NCBI RefSeq assembly: GCF_003605435.1
Contig: NZ_QXQB01000001.1
Span: 1,178,001 to 1,242,000, forward strand
Direction: 5' to 3'
Source of the DNA: Paenibacillus pinisoli
Lineage (GTDB): Bacteria; Bacillota; Bacilli; Paenibacillales; Paenibacillaceae
DNA length: 64,000 bases
The position numbers and the translations under genes were made by a program. This document shows, piece by piece, positions 35,879 through 44,991 of this stretch (position 1 is its first letter; every line of letters starts with the position of its first letter). A model generated the notes under the pieces. It searched no databases, had not been told where the DNA came from, and saw only the letters and a list, made by a program, of their open reading frames with translations.

Positions 35879-36664
35879 TTAATCCGTAAGGTGAACAGAT
35901 ACATGATGGCGCTTCAATTCCTCAGCCAGCTCGCCTGTCAGCGGAGAATCGGTAATAACCGCCTTCAGCTCCGAGATAGCCGCAACGGAGAAAAGCGACG
36001 TCCGGTTCGTCTTCGTATGGTCGAATACCGCATATGTTTCCTGCGATCGCTTGATGAGCGCCTTGGCGCTCTGCGCCTCTTGCTCGGAATAGCTGGAGAT
36101 GCCCCCTGCTGCGGAGATGCCGTCAATGCCGATGAACATCTTGCCGATGTGCAGCTGGGCAATCATCCCTTCACCAAGCGGACCGCACAGCTCGAAGCTG
36201 TTGTGGCGCATGATGCCGCCGGTCACGACCACCTGAATCTGACTGCCCGCCAGCTCCATAGCGATATTGACCGCATTCGTAACGACGGTAATTCCTTTGC
36301 GCGCTTTCAGCAGCTTCGCGAGCAGGAAGTTGGTCGTTCCGCCGGAGAGGCCGATAACATCGCCTTCCACGATATGCTTGGCAGCCGTCTGGGCAATCTT
36401 CTCCTTCTCCAGAATCGACAAGCCTTCCTTCTCAGCAAAATGCAGCTCTCTCATCGTGCCCATACCATCGTACATGGCGCCGCCAATCGTACGAATGACC
36501 GGATAGACGCCCTCCATCTGCTCTAGGTCCCGCCTGGCTGTCGCTTCCGAGCAGCCGAAGCGTTCAACCATCTCGACGATCGTGATGCGGCCCTGCTGCT
36601 TCAACAGCTGCAGAATCGCCTCGCGGCGGCGCTGCCCCTTCGAACCGTTCCCTTCGATTATCAT
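35879..36664 (-). CDS. DeoR-family transcriptional regulator
   Basis: 261 residues from MIIEGNGSKGQRRREAI. N-terminal helix-turn-helix (ILQLLKQQGRITIVEMVERFGCSEATARRDLEQME), then the DeoR C-terminal sugar-phosphate-sensing domain (about 80-235, ISGGTTNFLLAKLL, VVTNAVNIAMEL, FIGIDGISAAGGISSYS). ATG 36664 has GGAG upstream and overlaps the last base of the kdgK stop. It probably responds to a sugar phosphate linked to the kinase encoded in front of it. Confidence 0.9.
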   Translation of the reverse strand: MIIEGNGSKGQRRREAILQLLKQQGRITIVEMVERFGCSEATARRDLEQMEGVYPVIRTIGGAMYDGMGTMRELHFAEKEGLSILEKEKIAQTAAKHIVEGDVIGLSGGTTNFLLAKLLKARKGITVVTNAVNIAMELAGSQIQVVVTGGIMRHNSFELCGPLGEGMIAQLHIGKMFIGIDGISAAGGISSYSEQEAQSAKALIKRSQETYAVFDHTKTNRTSLFSVAAISELKAVITDSPLTGELAEELKRHHVSVHLTD

Positions 36665-37626
36665 TAGCGCTCCACCCATGCCTTGGCCGACATGCGCTGC
36701 TCGACAACGTCCCACTCCGGCAGCGCTTCCCAATCTCCGCGCATCTGTACAACCAGAGATCCGTTAATGCTGGCAAGACGGACCGCTTCGGTTGGCGTCA
36801 TGCCCTTCATAATGCCGGCGAGGAAGCCTGCGCAGAAGCCGTCTCCGGCTCCAACCGTATCGACGACCTGCTCCGCAGGATAGAATGGAATAGACGTCTC
36901 GACGCCCTTGTCGAGCACAACGGTCGCATCCCCCATGCCTTTGATAACGCTGATTCCCTTCAGGGCATTCAAGCGCTCCTTCACTTCGGCATAATCATCC
37001 GTATTGTAGAGCAGCTTCAGCTCATCCCATCCAGGCAAGAAGTAGTCGGCATCTTCAGCAAGCGGCAGCAGCGTCTGCCGCGCCTCCTCGATCGACCACA
37101 GCTTGAGGCGCAGGTTAGGATCGAAGCTGACCAATACGCCCGCTTCCTTGGCAATGTCGACCGCGCGGCGGACCGTTCGGCGGCAATCCTCGCTCAAGGC
37201 GCAGGTAATACCCGTTACATGCAGCAGCTTGGCTCCGCGGATATAATCCTCGTCCAGATCCTCCGGCGTCATTCTGCTTGCGGCAGAGCCCTTGCGGAAA
37301 TAATGGACGGCCAGTCTGCCCGCGACATGCTCGCGGAACATCATGCCTGTCGGCGCTTCGCCGTTAAATCTTACGCGGGAGATGTCGACGCCTTCCCCGC
37401 GCATTGTCTTCATGATCAGCTTTCCGAACGGATCGTCGCCAAGCGCTCCGAACCAGCCCACGGATGAACCGAGTCTGGCAAGGCCGATTGCGACATTGCT
37501 CTCTGCGCCGCCGAAGCTTTGCTCAAGCGTCGCTGCGCGCTCGATCGATTTATGCTCTTCCGGCATAAACAGCGCCATGGACTCTCCGAACGTTACGATC
37601 TGAGGTGAACTATCACGCACAACCAT
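36664..37626 (-). CDS. kdgK: PfkB-family sugar kinase, likely 2-keto-3-deoxygluconate kinase
   Basis: 320 residues of the ribokinase fold: N-terminal GGAESNVAIGLARLG (sugar binding) and C-terminal VDTVGAGDGFCAGFLAG, with the catalytic Asp in GAGD and the anion hole. The pattern VTFGESMALFMPEE and PTGMMFREH, with Tyr and Arg in VHYFRKGSAAS, is typical of KdgK. The substrate is inferred, not shown. In operon with the DeoR-family regulator, 1-base overlap. No kdgA aldolase or uronate genes are adjacent, so the assignment stays probable. Confidence 0.8.
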   Translation of the reverse strand: MVVRDSSPQIVTFGESMALFMPEEHKSIERAATLEQSFGGAESNVAIGLARLGSSVGWFGALGDDPFGKLIMKTMRGEGVDISRVRFNGEAPTGMMFREHVAGRLAVHYFRKGSAASRMTPEDLDEDYIRGAKLLHVTGITCALSEDCRRTVRRAVDIAKEAGVLVSFDPNLRLKLWSIEEARQTLLPLAEDADYFLPGWDELKLLYNTDDYAEVKERLNALKGISVIKGMGDATVVLDKGVETSIPFYPAEQVVDTVGAGDGFCAGFLAGIMKGMTPTEAVRLASINGSLVVQMRGDWEALPEWDVVEQRMSAKAWVER

Positions 37627-37666
37627 ATCCCCCTAATAATCCGTTCTTGTCTGACTCCCTGTATGC

Positions 37667-38086
37667 TTAGAAACGATTAACCATAAAGTAAATCGTAGCT
37701 ACGTACAATACGAGAATAATCAAGCTCATTACTTTCGCTTTATTGATCGGCGCAGTTGCGCTTTGTCCGGCTTGAATCTGGCTTACGACCAGCTTAAGCG
37801 GCTTGGAGATGATGCCTCCGATTGCAGCGATAGCCAAAAATAAAACGGTAACAATAATCATCCAAGCAACAGCGTATTCGCCTTGCGACATCAGGTAGCC
37901 GCCAGTCAGCAGCTGCACAATAAGGAAATATTGGGCGATGCGGTTCGCCGTAAGCAAGCCGGAGGCTAGTCCGCCTTGTCCCGTCCCAGCAAGCTTCGAG
38001 GTTCCTCCCAGCATAATAGGCAGCACGATATAGAAGCCCATACCGGCAGCACCTAGAATGTGTAGTAATACCATTGCTTCATACAT
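37667..38086 (-). CDS. Small four-helix membrane protein of unknown function
   Basis: 139 residues, with four predicted membrane segments: about residues 5-25, 48-66, 70-92 and 118-136. No charged active-site cluster. The layout (MYEAMVLLHILGAAGMGFYIVLP) resembles short DUF2269-like membrane proteins, but I am not sure. A positively charged loop AGQSATAPINKAK lies before the last helix. No partner gene is evident; kdgK is 40 bases downstream on the same strand. Confidence 0.75.
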   Translation of the reverse strand: MYEAMVLLHILGAAGMGFYIVLPIMLGGTSKLAGTGQGGLASGLLTANRIAQYFLIVQLLTGGYLMSQGEYAVAWMIIVTVLFLAIAAIGGIISKPLKLVVSQIQAGQSATAPINKAKVMSLIILVLYVATIYFMVNRF

Positions 38087-38160
38087 TCATAATTCCTCCT
38101 GTTTTGTTTTACCTATAATAAGTAGTTTATCAGAAAGCAAACATTTTTCAAATGAACAAA

Positions 38161-38201
38161 AAGCAAAAACTGCCACAGCGAGCAAGCCCGCCATGGCAGT
38201 T
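38161..38201 (-). terminator. Terminator of the two-component / exporter operon
   Basis: Stem AACTGCCA (38168-38175) with TGGCAGTT (38194-38201), followed on the minus strand by TTTGCTTTTT; seven bases beyond the kinase stop. Confidence 0.85.
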
Positions 38202-38207
38202 CCGTCC

Positions 38208-39281
38208 TTATGGTTCCCTTTCGTTAAGCGGCAATACAACCTCGAATACCGTTCCTTCGCCCGGCTTGCTCTTCACTCGCACCGTCCCGCCGTGCAGCTC
38301 CGTTATCTTTTGAACAATCGATAGGCCTAGACCGTTGCCCTCCGCGGTCCTGGTCCGCTGCTTGTCGCCCTTGTAGAAGCGCTCGAAGATCCTCTGCTGA
38401 TCTTCCAGCGAAATGCCGATGCCCGTATCGGCTATCTCCACGCGAGCCGCCCCGTCCAGCTTCTTCAGCGAGAGGCGGATGCTGCCGCCCTGCGGCGTGA
38501 ACTTAATGGCGTTGTGCAGCAGATTCAGCCATATCTGGCTTAGCAGCTCTTCGTTCGCGCGAATATGGCAAGGCTCCGTATCCAGCTCAATATCGAGCTC
38601 CTTCTCCAGCCACTGCGGCTCGCAAGAGAGGACGACGTGCTCAAGCTGCGTATCAAGCCGGTATTGCTGCTTCTCCCACTCCACCTGGTCGGATTCCAGC
38701 GACGTCAGCTTCATCAGGTTGTCGCTAAGCCGCGACAGCCGGACCGTCTCCTTTTCGATAATGGACAGATAACGCCTCTGCTCCTCGCGGGAGAGATCCT
38801 CGCGCTGCAGCGTATTCGCAAATCCGCGGATCGACGTTAGCGGCGACTGGATTTCATGCGACACGTCCGAGATGAATTGCTGGCGCAGCCGCTCCACCTG
38901 CCTAAGCTCCTGCGTCATCTCATTGATGGATTCGACGAATTCGCCCATTTGCCCGCGGTATTTGCCTTCCCGGTCAATGACGACGTTAAAGTCCCCTTTG
39001 GCGATGCGGCGCAGGGCCGCCATCGTTTCATTCCAGACGATCATCTGCTTCGGACGAGTCACGATGCTGACCACAACTCCCAATAAGATCAGGATTAACA
39101 GCCCCATTCCCCAGTTCACCAGCTGTACGATAAAGTCGCTCCAGGATACCGGATGCGTCTCATAAAACCATCGGGTGAGGAAATATGCCGCTGTAAACGC
39201 GACACAGCATAGCAGGAACATGAACAGCATGGCGCCCGCTCCTTTAAACGCCATCTCGGTTTTGGAGATTTTCCGGTTCAT
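38208..39281 (-). CDS. Sensor histidine kinase (EnvZ/PhoR-like)
   Basis: 357 residues: two membrane segments (about 15-35 and 50-72) with only a short extracellular loop, HAMP (about 75-130), the phospho-acceptor in SHEIQSPLTSIRG, and HATPase motifs HNAIKFTP, DTGIGIS and GNGLGL. The very small sensor region suggests sensing within the membrane or through a partner, as in kinases that report on ABC exporters (BceS-like by size, though without a clear DxxxxxP motif). It overlaps the regulator by four bases. Confidence 0.93.
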   Translation of the reverse strand: MNRKISKTEMAFKGAGAMLFMFLLCCVAFTAAYFLTRWFYETHPVSWSDFIVQLVNWGMGLLILILLGVVVSIVTRPKQMIVWNETMAALRRIAKGDFNVVIDREGKYRGQMGEFVESINEMTQELRQVERLRQQFISDVSHEIQSPLTSIRGFANTLQREDLSREEQRRYLSIIEKETVRLSRLSDNLMKLTSLESDQVEWEKQQYRLDTQLEHVVLSCEPQWLEKELDIELDTEPCHIRANEELLSQIWLNLLHNAIKFTPQGGSIRLSLKKLDGAARVEIADTGIGISLEDQQRIFERFYKGDKQRTRTAEGNGLGLSIVQKITELHGGTVRVKSKPGEGTVFEVVLPLNEREP

Positions 39282-39952
39282 TCCGCAGCCTCCATCCGGT
39301 AGCCGAGTCCCCGGACCGTCGTAATTCTGGCGGATACCCCCCAGCCTGCAAAACGCTCACGCAGCCGGTTCACATGAACATCCAGCGTTCGTTCATTGCC
39401 GTCGAAGTCATAGCCCCATATCGTCTCAATCAGCGACCCGCGCGCAAGCGTGCGCCCCTTGTTGCTCATCAGCACGAATAGCAATTCGAATTCCTTCGGC
39501 GGCAGCGTTACGGCGTCGCCATTCACATTCATCTGATAAGTCGAGCGGTCCAGCGCAAGTCCCCCTGCCGATACTTGCTGAGAGGTCGCTATACGATACC
39601 GTTTCATAAGCGCCCGTACGCGGACGACCAATTCCTGCGGATCGAACGGCTTGACGATGTAATCGTCCGTGCCGATATGGAAGCCCCTCACCTTATCCCG
39701 CATCTCGCCTTTGGCCGTGACCATCAATATCGGAATATCATATTGCTCGCGCAGATTGCGGCACAGCTCCCAGCCATCCATATTCGGCATCATAATGTCC
39801 AGAATGACCATATCTGCCGGAGCATCATCCATCGCGTCCATAGCTTCCTTGCCGTCGGATGCCTGCTGCACCTGATAGCCTTCCTTCGCCAATATGACGC
39901 TCACCAGCTCCCGGATATGGGGATCATCATCGACAATGAGCACATGACCCAT
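39278..39952 (-). CDS. OmpR-family response regulator
   Basis: 224 residues: receiver (1-120) with phospho-acceptor Asp in MVILDIMMPNMDGWEL, Thr in MVTAKGE and Lys in IVKPFDP; winged-helix DNA-binding domain (about 130-222, FELLFVLMSNKGRTLARGSLIETIWG, VDVHVNRLRERF-like). 21 bases downstream of the exporter gene and overlapping the kinase, so the system probably regulates the exporter. Confidence 0.95.
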   Translation of the reverse strand: MGHVLIVDDDPHIRELVSVILAKEGYQVQQASDGKEAMDAMDDAPADMVILDIMMPNMDGWELCRNLREQYDIPILMVTAKGEMRDKVRGFHIGTDDYIVKPFDPQELVVRVRALMKRYRIATSQQVSAGGLALDRSTYQMNVNGDAVTLPPKEFELLFVLMSNKGRTLARGSLIETIWGYDFDGNERTLDVHVNRLRERFAGWGVSARITTVRGLGYRMEAAE

Positions 39953-39973
39953 AGGTTATCCCTCCTCGCTTCG

Positions 39974-41722
39974 TCAGGCCGATCTATTCATCTTCAATTG
40001 TCCATCCGCAAACTCTCGGTACAAGGTGTGCGTACGGTACAACTGCTCATGCGTTCCTTTGCCTGTAATGCGCCCCTTATCCAAAAATATAATCGTATCC
40101 GCATCTACCACCGTTGACAGCCGATGCGCAATAACGAGAGTTGTACGGCCGGCCATCAGGTTTTTGAGCGCGTCCTGCACGACCTCCTCCGACTTGCTGT
40201 CCAGATTCGATGTCGCTTCATCCAGCATCAGCAGCTCCGGGTCGCGCAGCAGCGCTCTTGCTATCGCAATCCGCTGGCGCTGTCCGCCGGACAGCTTGAT
40301 GCCCCGCTCGCCTACTTCCGAATCATAGCCGCTTGGGAGCTCGCGGATGAATCCGTCGGCATAGGCCATGCGGGCGGCGTTTTCCATTTCTTCATCACTG
40401 ATTGCACGGTCCAGCCCATAGCTCAAATTGTCGCGAATCGACCCCGCAATAATCGGACTCTCCTGAGAGACATAGCCGATCTTGGACCGCCAGGACCGCA
40501 GCTTCACATCTGCAATATCCTGATCGCCGATGCTGATGTTGCCCGAGGTCGGCAGGTAGAAGCGCTCCAGCAAAGAGAACAACGTCGTTTTGCCGCTGCC
40601 GCTAGGCCCTACAATCGCCGTAACCTTGCCTGCTTCAATCTTCATGCTGACATCCTGCAGGATCGGCTCCTCCGGCTTGTAAGCGAACGACACCTTATCC
40701 AGGGATACTGTCTTGCGGATATGCATTGCTTCATGGCCTCTGTCTTGATTCTCTTCCTCTGCAGCCATGATGCCGATAATGCTGTCGGTTGCCCCCATCG
40801 CTTTCTGGAATTGCGTGAAAAACTGCGAGATTTGCGTAATTGGCAGCATGATCTGGAACAAATACATAATAAAGGCGACCAGCTCGCCAGCGGTCATGGC
40901 GCCCGACGATACTTGCACCCCGCCGAAGCCGATCAAACCGACCAGCAGCAGCAATATAATAAAGGAAATCACCGGCGCAATCAATGCCTGCATCCTGGCT
41001 TCCTTAAGCCCAAAACGGAACAGATTCGCAATGCCGCTGCGGCCTTGCTCAAATTCCATCGGCTCTGAGCCGGATGCCTTCACGAGCCTGATCTCCGAGA
41101 CGACGCGATTGATCACGGACGTAAACTTTGCGTTTTCCGCTTGCGTCTCCTTGGATATCTTGTACATGCGGGTGCCAATTGGAGCCATAATGAGCGCGGC
41201 TGCCGGGAACACAATCAGCATCACCAGCGTCATTTGCCAATTCATATAGAACAGGATGGCCAGCGCCCCGATCACAGACAAGATGCCGGTGAAAAAGCCG
41301 GTAATATGCTCGGTAATCAAGCCTTTCAGAATTGCCGTATCGTTCGTCAGCCTGCTGATCGTTTCCCCCGACGACTTGCTGTCATAATACGGGACAGGCA
41401 GCCGGAGCAGCTTGCCCCATAACCTTTCGCGAATAGAGGATACGATTTTGTTGCCGCTGTAATGCAGCCAGTAGACCGACAGCCCTCCCGCTACAACCTG
41501 GGCAATAAAAGCCGCAGCCATGCCAATGATCTGTCCGGTACCTAGCGACCCGAATGAAAAGCCGTTTACCAGCTCTTTTGTAAACAATGGGATGGTTAAT
41601 GTGACGAGAGTCGTTATGACACTTAACAGCACGGCCAGCCCCAGCAGCAGCTTAGGCGGATTGGTCTCCATTATTAGCTTCGCGAACCGCTTGACCGCAC
41701 CCTTCTTTTTGACAGCTTCCAT
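39974..41722 (-). CDS. Homodimeric ABC multidrug exporter, BmrA-like
   Basis: 582-residue half-transporter with six membrane helices (about 25-310, starting PPKLLLGLAVLLSVITTLVTLTI) fused to an ATPase domain. ATPase motifs: Walker A VGPSGSGKTT, Q loop YVSQESPII, signature LSGGQRQRIAIAR, Walker B LLMLDEATS, His switch VIAHRLS. The N-terminus resembles B. subtilis BmrA (YvcC). First gene of an operon with a two-component system. The 224 bases upstream and the 51-bp array separate it from the ABC-2 genes. Confidence 0.93.
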   Translation of the reverse strand: MEAVKKKGAVKRFAKLIMETNPPKLLLGLAVLLSVITTLVTLTIPLFTKELVNGFSFGSLGTGQIIGMAAAFIAQVVAGGLSVYWLHYSGNKIVSSIRERLWGKLLRLPVPYYDSKSSGETISRLTNDTAILKGLITEHITGFFTGILSVIGALAILFYMNWQMTLVMLIVFPAAALIMAPIGTRMYKISKETQAENAKFTSVINRVVSEIRLVKASGSEPMEFEQGRSGIANLFRFGLKEARMQALIAPVISFIILLLLVGLIGFGGVQVSSGAMTAGELVAFIMYLFQIMLPITQISQFFTQFQKAMGATDSIIGIMAAEEENQDRGHEAMHIRKTVSLDKVSFAYKPEEPILQDVSMKIEAGKVTAIVGPSGSGKTTLFSLLERFYLPTSGNISIGDQDIADVKLRSWRSKIGYVSQESPIIAGSIRDNLSYGLDRAISDEEMENAARMAYADGFIRELPSGYDSEVGERGIKLSGGQRQRIAIARALLRDPELLMLDEATSNLDSKSEEVVQDALKNLMAGRTTLVIAHRLSTVVDADTIIFLDKGRITGKGTHEQLYRTHTLYREFADGQLKMNRSA

Positions 41723-41946
41723 CTCTCCACTTCCTATCTGTATATGTTCTATGCCTCTACAGTACCTTCCCTATTTAAACGGAATGTAAACAAGGTTAAC
41801 TTGAAGGCTGAACAGGAGGTTGCAGAAGAATAGGACGAAAACAGTGCAGGAGCAGGGCAAGTGCAGTGATTCTCATGCACAAAGTTGCTGACTTAGACGA
41901 CTAATCTATCTCTGAATATGTGTCTCCCTCGAACGACATTCTCCAA

Positions 41947-43135
41947 GCCGGATTTGACGGCTTACAGCAGTTTCGGGCGCGCAGCACAGCTGCAAGCCGA
42001 GGTTCTCGGCTTACAGCATGGTTTCGGACACGCAGCTCAGCTGCATGCCGAGTTTCTCGGCTTACAGCATGGTTTCGGACACGCAGCTCAGCTGCATGCC
42101 GAGTTTCTCGGCTTACAGCATGGTTTCGGACACGCAGCTCAGCTGCATGCCGAGTTTCTCGGCTTACAGCGCGGATTCGGGCACGCGGCTCAGTTGCAAG
42201 ACGAGTTTCTCGGCTTACGGCGCGGATTCGAACGCGCGACTCAGCTACAAGCCGAGGTTCTCGGCTTACAGTGCGGATTCAGGCGCGCGGCTTGGCTGCA
42301 TGCCGAGTTTCTCGGCTTACGGCGCGGATTCGAACGCGCGGCTCAGCTACAAGCCGAGGTTCTCGGCTTACAGCATGGTTTCGGACACGCAGCTCAGCTG
42401 CATGCCGAGTTTCTCGGCTTACAGCGCGGATTCAGGCGCGCGGCTCAGCTGCATGCCGAGTTTCTCGGCTTACGGTGCGGATTCGGGGGTGCGGCTTGGC
42501 TGCATGCCGAGTTTCTCGGCTTACAGCGCGGATTCAGGCGCGCGGCTTGGCTGCATGCCGAGTTTCTCGGCTTACTGCGCGAATTCGGGCGCCGGCTTGG
42601 CTGCATGCCGAGTTTCTCGGCATACAGCGCGGATTCAGACGCGTGGCTCAGCTACAAGCCGAGTTTCTCGGCTTACAGCGCAGATTCAGACGCGCAGCTC
42701 AGCTGCATGCCGAGTTTCTCGGCTTACAGCGCGGATTCTGACGCGCGGAGCGGCTGCAGCCGAGTTTCTCGGCTTACAGAGCGGATTCAGGCGCGCGGCT
42801 CAGTTGCATGCCGAGTTTCTCGGCTTTCGGCGCGGATTCGGGCGCGCGACTCAGTTGCATGCCGAGTTTCTCGGCTTACAGCGCGGATTCGGGCGCGCAG
42901 CTCAGTTGCATGCCGAGTTTCTCGGCTTACAGCGCGGATTCGGGCGCGCGGAGCGGCTGCATGCCGAGTTTCTCGGCTTACGGCGCGGATTCGGGCGCGC
43001 GGCTTGCCTGCATGCCGAGTTTCTCGGCTTACGGCGCGGATTCAGGCCCGCAGCTCAGTTGCATGCCGAGTTTCTCGGCTTACGGCGCGGATTCAGGCCC
43101 GCAGCTCAGTTGCATGCCGAGTTTCTCGGCTTACT
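41947..43135. repeat. Tandem 51-bp hairpin repeat array 2 (24 units)
   Basis: Cores of the form GCCGAGTTTCTCGGCTTAC recur with starts at 41947 (degenerate), 41996, 42047, 42098, 42149, 42200, 42251, 42302, 42353, 42404, 42455, 42506, 42557, 42607, 42658, 42709, 42759, 42810, 42861, 42912, 42963, 43014, 43065 and 43116. Period is 51, except 49 at the first junction and 50 at two others. The core is the same as in array 1, but the remaining 30 or so bases are different (GCGGATTCGGGCGCGCGGCTCA and variants), often with a second palindrome GCAGCT-C-AGCTGC. It fills the gap between the ABC-2 permease stop and the exporter. Frames are open over hundreds of codons but without ribosome sites, and phase changes at the indels, so it is treated as non-coding. 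Confidence 0.95.
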
Positions 43136-43174
43136 ACAGCGTACACGTTTATGTTAAATCCAGCATTAAAGCAG

Positions 43175-44011
43175 CTATCGTGTATTATGCTTTCGGAAAA
43201 AGTAGAACGTAAGCGGAGCGAATACCGCGATTAACAGCACGCCTGTACCGATGCCCCACGCAAGATCGGCTGGAGCAGCCGTACCATGCATCAACCCCCG
43301 GAGCGCGGATGCCGCCATGCTGATGGGATTATAGTCCACGATCCGCCCCAGCCAGGCCGGCATCGTAGCCGAATCGACAAAGATGCTGCTGGCAAAGAGC
43401 AGCGGATAAATCATAACCATGCTCGTACCGGATACCGTCTCCGGCTTTTTCACCACAATGCCCATCACCGCAAATACCCAGCTGATGCTGAAACCAAAGA
43501 AAACAGCATAAGCAAGAGCCAGCAGTACGCCCCACGCTCCTCCTTCCGGCCGAAAGCCAAGCAGCAGGCCGATGCCGATGGTCACAATAGACGCGGCGGC
43601 ATACCGCAATGAATCGGTCAGAATCGGGCCCAGCACGCTTGCCGGCGGCCACACCGACATCGTCCTGAACCGGTTATGCACCCCCTTCGTAATATCCTGG
43701 CACAGCGTTGTCCCGCTATAGACGGTCATGGGTGCTATAATGAGCACCATCGCGCCGGGGAGCAGGAACTGAATATACTCCGAGGTCGACCCGGCAATGG
43801 CGCCGCCGAACAAATACGTAAAAATAAGCAGCATCAGTACAGGCGAGGCCAGGCAATCGATGATAAAGCCAAACGGGTTATTTTTGACTCCTAAAAATGT
43901 CCTTCGCATAAATACGCCTGTAGCTTCGGCGCGTCCCAGTCTGCGCGGGGGTGCTCGACGGATGAGCCAGGCTGCATCGCCGGCTGTACTCGCGGTACGT
44001 GTCTCGTTCAT
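43175..44011 (-). CDS. ABC-2 type transporter permease
   Basis: 278 residues, six membrane segments, DrrB-like: conserved GAMVLIIAPMTVYSGTTLCQDITKGVHNRFRTMSVWPPASVLG with the amphipathic interface helix, and NPISMAASALRGLMHG near the end. It overlaps its ATPase by four bases. The N-terminal 30 residues are charged and cytoplasmic. The stop lies 40 bases from the last unit of the 51-bp array; no separate T-rich terminator is visible. Confidence 0.93.
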   Translation of the reverse strand: MNETRTASTAGDAAWLIRRAPPRRLGRAEATGVFMRRTFLGVKNNPFGFIIDCLASPVLMLLIFTYLFGGAIAGSTSEYIQFLLPGAMVLIIAPMTVYSGTTLCQDITKGVHNRFRTMSVWPPASVLGPILTDSLRYAAASIVTIGIGLLLGFRPEGGAWGVLLALAYAVFFGFSISWVFAVMGIVVKKPETVSGTSMVMIYPLLFASSIFVDSATMPAWLGRIVDYNPISMAASALRGLMHGTAAPADLAWGIGTGVLLIAVFAPLTFYFFRKHNTR

Positions 44012-44961
44012 ACTGCAGCCTCCTTGTTACGCGCATCCGTAAGCGACAGGAATACTTCATCCAGGCTTGGCTCGGCAAGAGCGAACTCCGCTACCGGGCA
44101 GTTATGGTTCATGAGCGTCTGGACTGCCAGGCTTGCCAGCTGCTCATCCGGCGAAGGCACTCTTATCATCAGCGGGTCATCTTCATCCCGCCTCATATGC
44201 AGCCCATGCTCGGAAGCCAGCAGCCGGATATAGGGCTCAAGCTCGACCGTATCCTTAAGCCTGATCGACAGCGTCTTTCCGCCGACAGCAGCCTTCAGCT
44301 CTCTGGGCGTGCCTTCCGCGATGATGCGTCCACCGTCCAGTACGGCAATCCGGTCCGCCAGCCGATCTGCTTCCTCCAGATACTGGGTTGTCAGCAATAC
44401 GGTCGTGCCTTGCTTCAGCAAGGAGCGCACCACATCCCAGATTTGTATGCGGCTTTGGGGATCCAGGCCCGTCGTCGGCTCGTCAAGAAAGATTACTTCC
44501 GGCTGCGCAAGCACGCTTGCCGCAATATCCAGCCGCCGCTTCATGCCGCCCGAATATTGCCCCACCAGACGGTGCTTCGCTTCCTCAAGCCCGAAAGCGG
44601 GCAGCAGCTCATCCGCCAATTGCCGTGCATCCTTCCACGAATAGCCATATAGCTTGGCGAACATCGCCAAATTCTCAAAGCCGGACATTCCTTCATCCAG
44701 CGCAGCGAATTGTCCCGTCAGACTGATTTTGCTTCGGACAACAGCCGCTTCCTTCACGACGTCATGCCCTCCAATCCTCGCCGTTCCGCCATCTGGCAAA
44801 ATCAACGTGGACAGCATCTCGACAACCGTTGTTTTGCCCGCGCCATTCGGGCCAAGGAGAGCGAACAGTTCCCCTTTGCGAATCGACAGGTCAATTCCTC
44901 TCACCACTTCGCGGTTCCCGTACGACTTTCGAAGCCGGTTGGCTTCTATAGCAATCGACAT
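44008..44961 (-). CDS. ABC transporter ATP-binding protein, DrrA/daunorubicin-resistance type
   Basis: 317 residues from MSIAIEANRL. Walker A GPNGAGKTT, Q loop SLTGQFAALDEGMSG, signature YSGGMKRRLDIA, Walker B VIFLDEPTTGLDPQSR, His switch LTTQYLEEAD, and a C-terminal extension (about 220-317) typical of the DrrA group. ATG 44961 fits GGGGG at seven bases; ATG 44967 is an alternative. Partner of the overlapping permease; the substrate is unknown, likely a drug or lipid. Confidence 0.93.
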   Translation of the reverse strand: MSIAIEANRLRKSYGNREVVRGIDLSIRKGELFALLGPNGAGKTTVVEMLSTLILPDGGTARIGGHDVVKEAAVVRSKISLTGQFAALDEGMSGFENLAMFAKLYGYSWKDARQLADELLPAFGLEEAKHRLVGQYSGGMKRRLDIAASVLAQPEVIFLDEPTTGLDPQSRIQIWDVVRSLLKQGTTVLLTTQYLEEADRLADRIAVLDGGRIIAEGTPRELKAAVGGKTLSIRLKDTVELEPYIRLLASEHGLHMRRDEDDPLMIRVPSPDEQLASLAVQTLMNHNCPVAEFALAEPSLDEVFLSLTDARNKEAAV

Positions 44962-44991
44962 TCCCATCCCCCTTTTCTAATCCCATCGCTT

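Noticed and set aside
41918..43234. Large repetitive protein (about 438 codons) in array 2
   Set aside because: No ribosome site, several overlapping frames equally open, and indels of one or two bases break the phase without being avoided; the open frames follow from a GC-rich repeat of length divisible by three.
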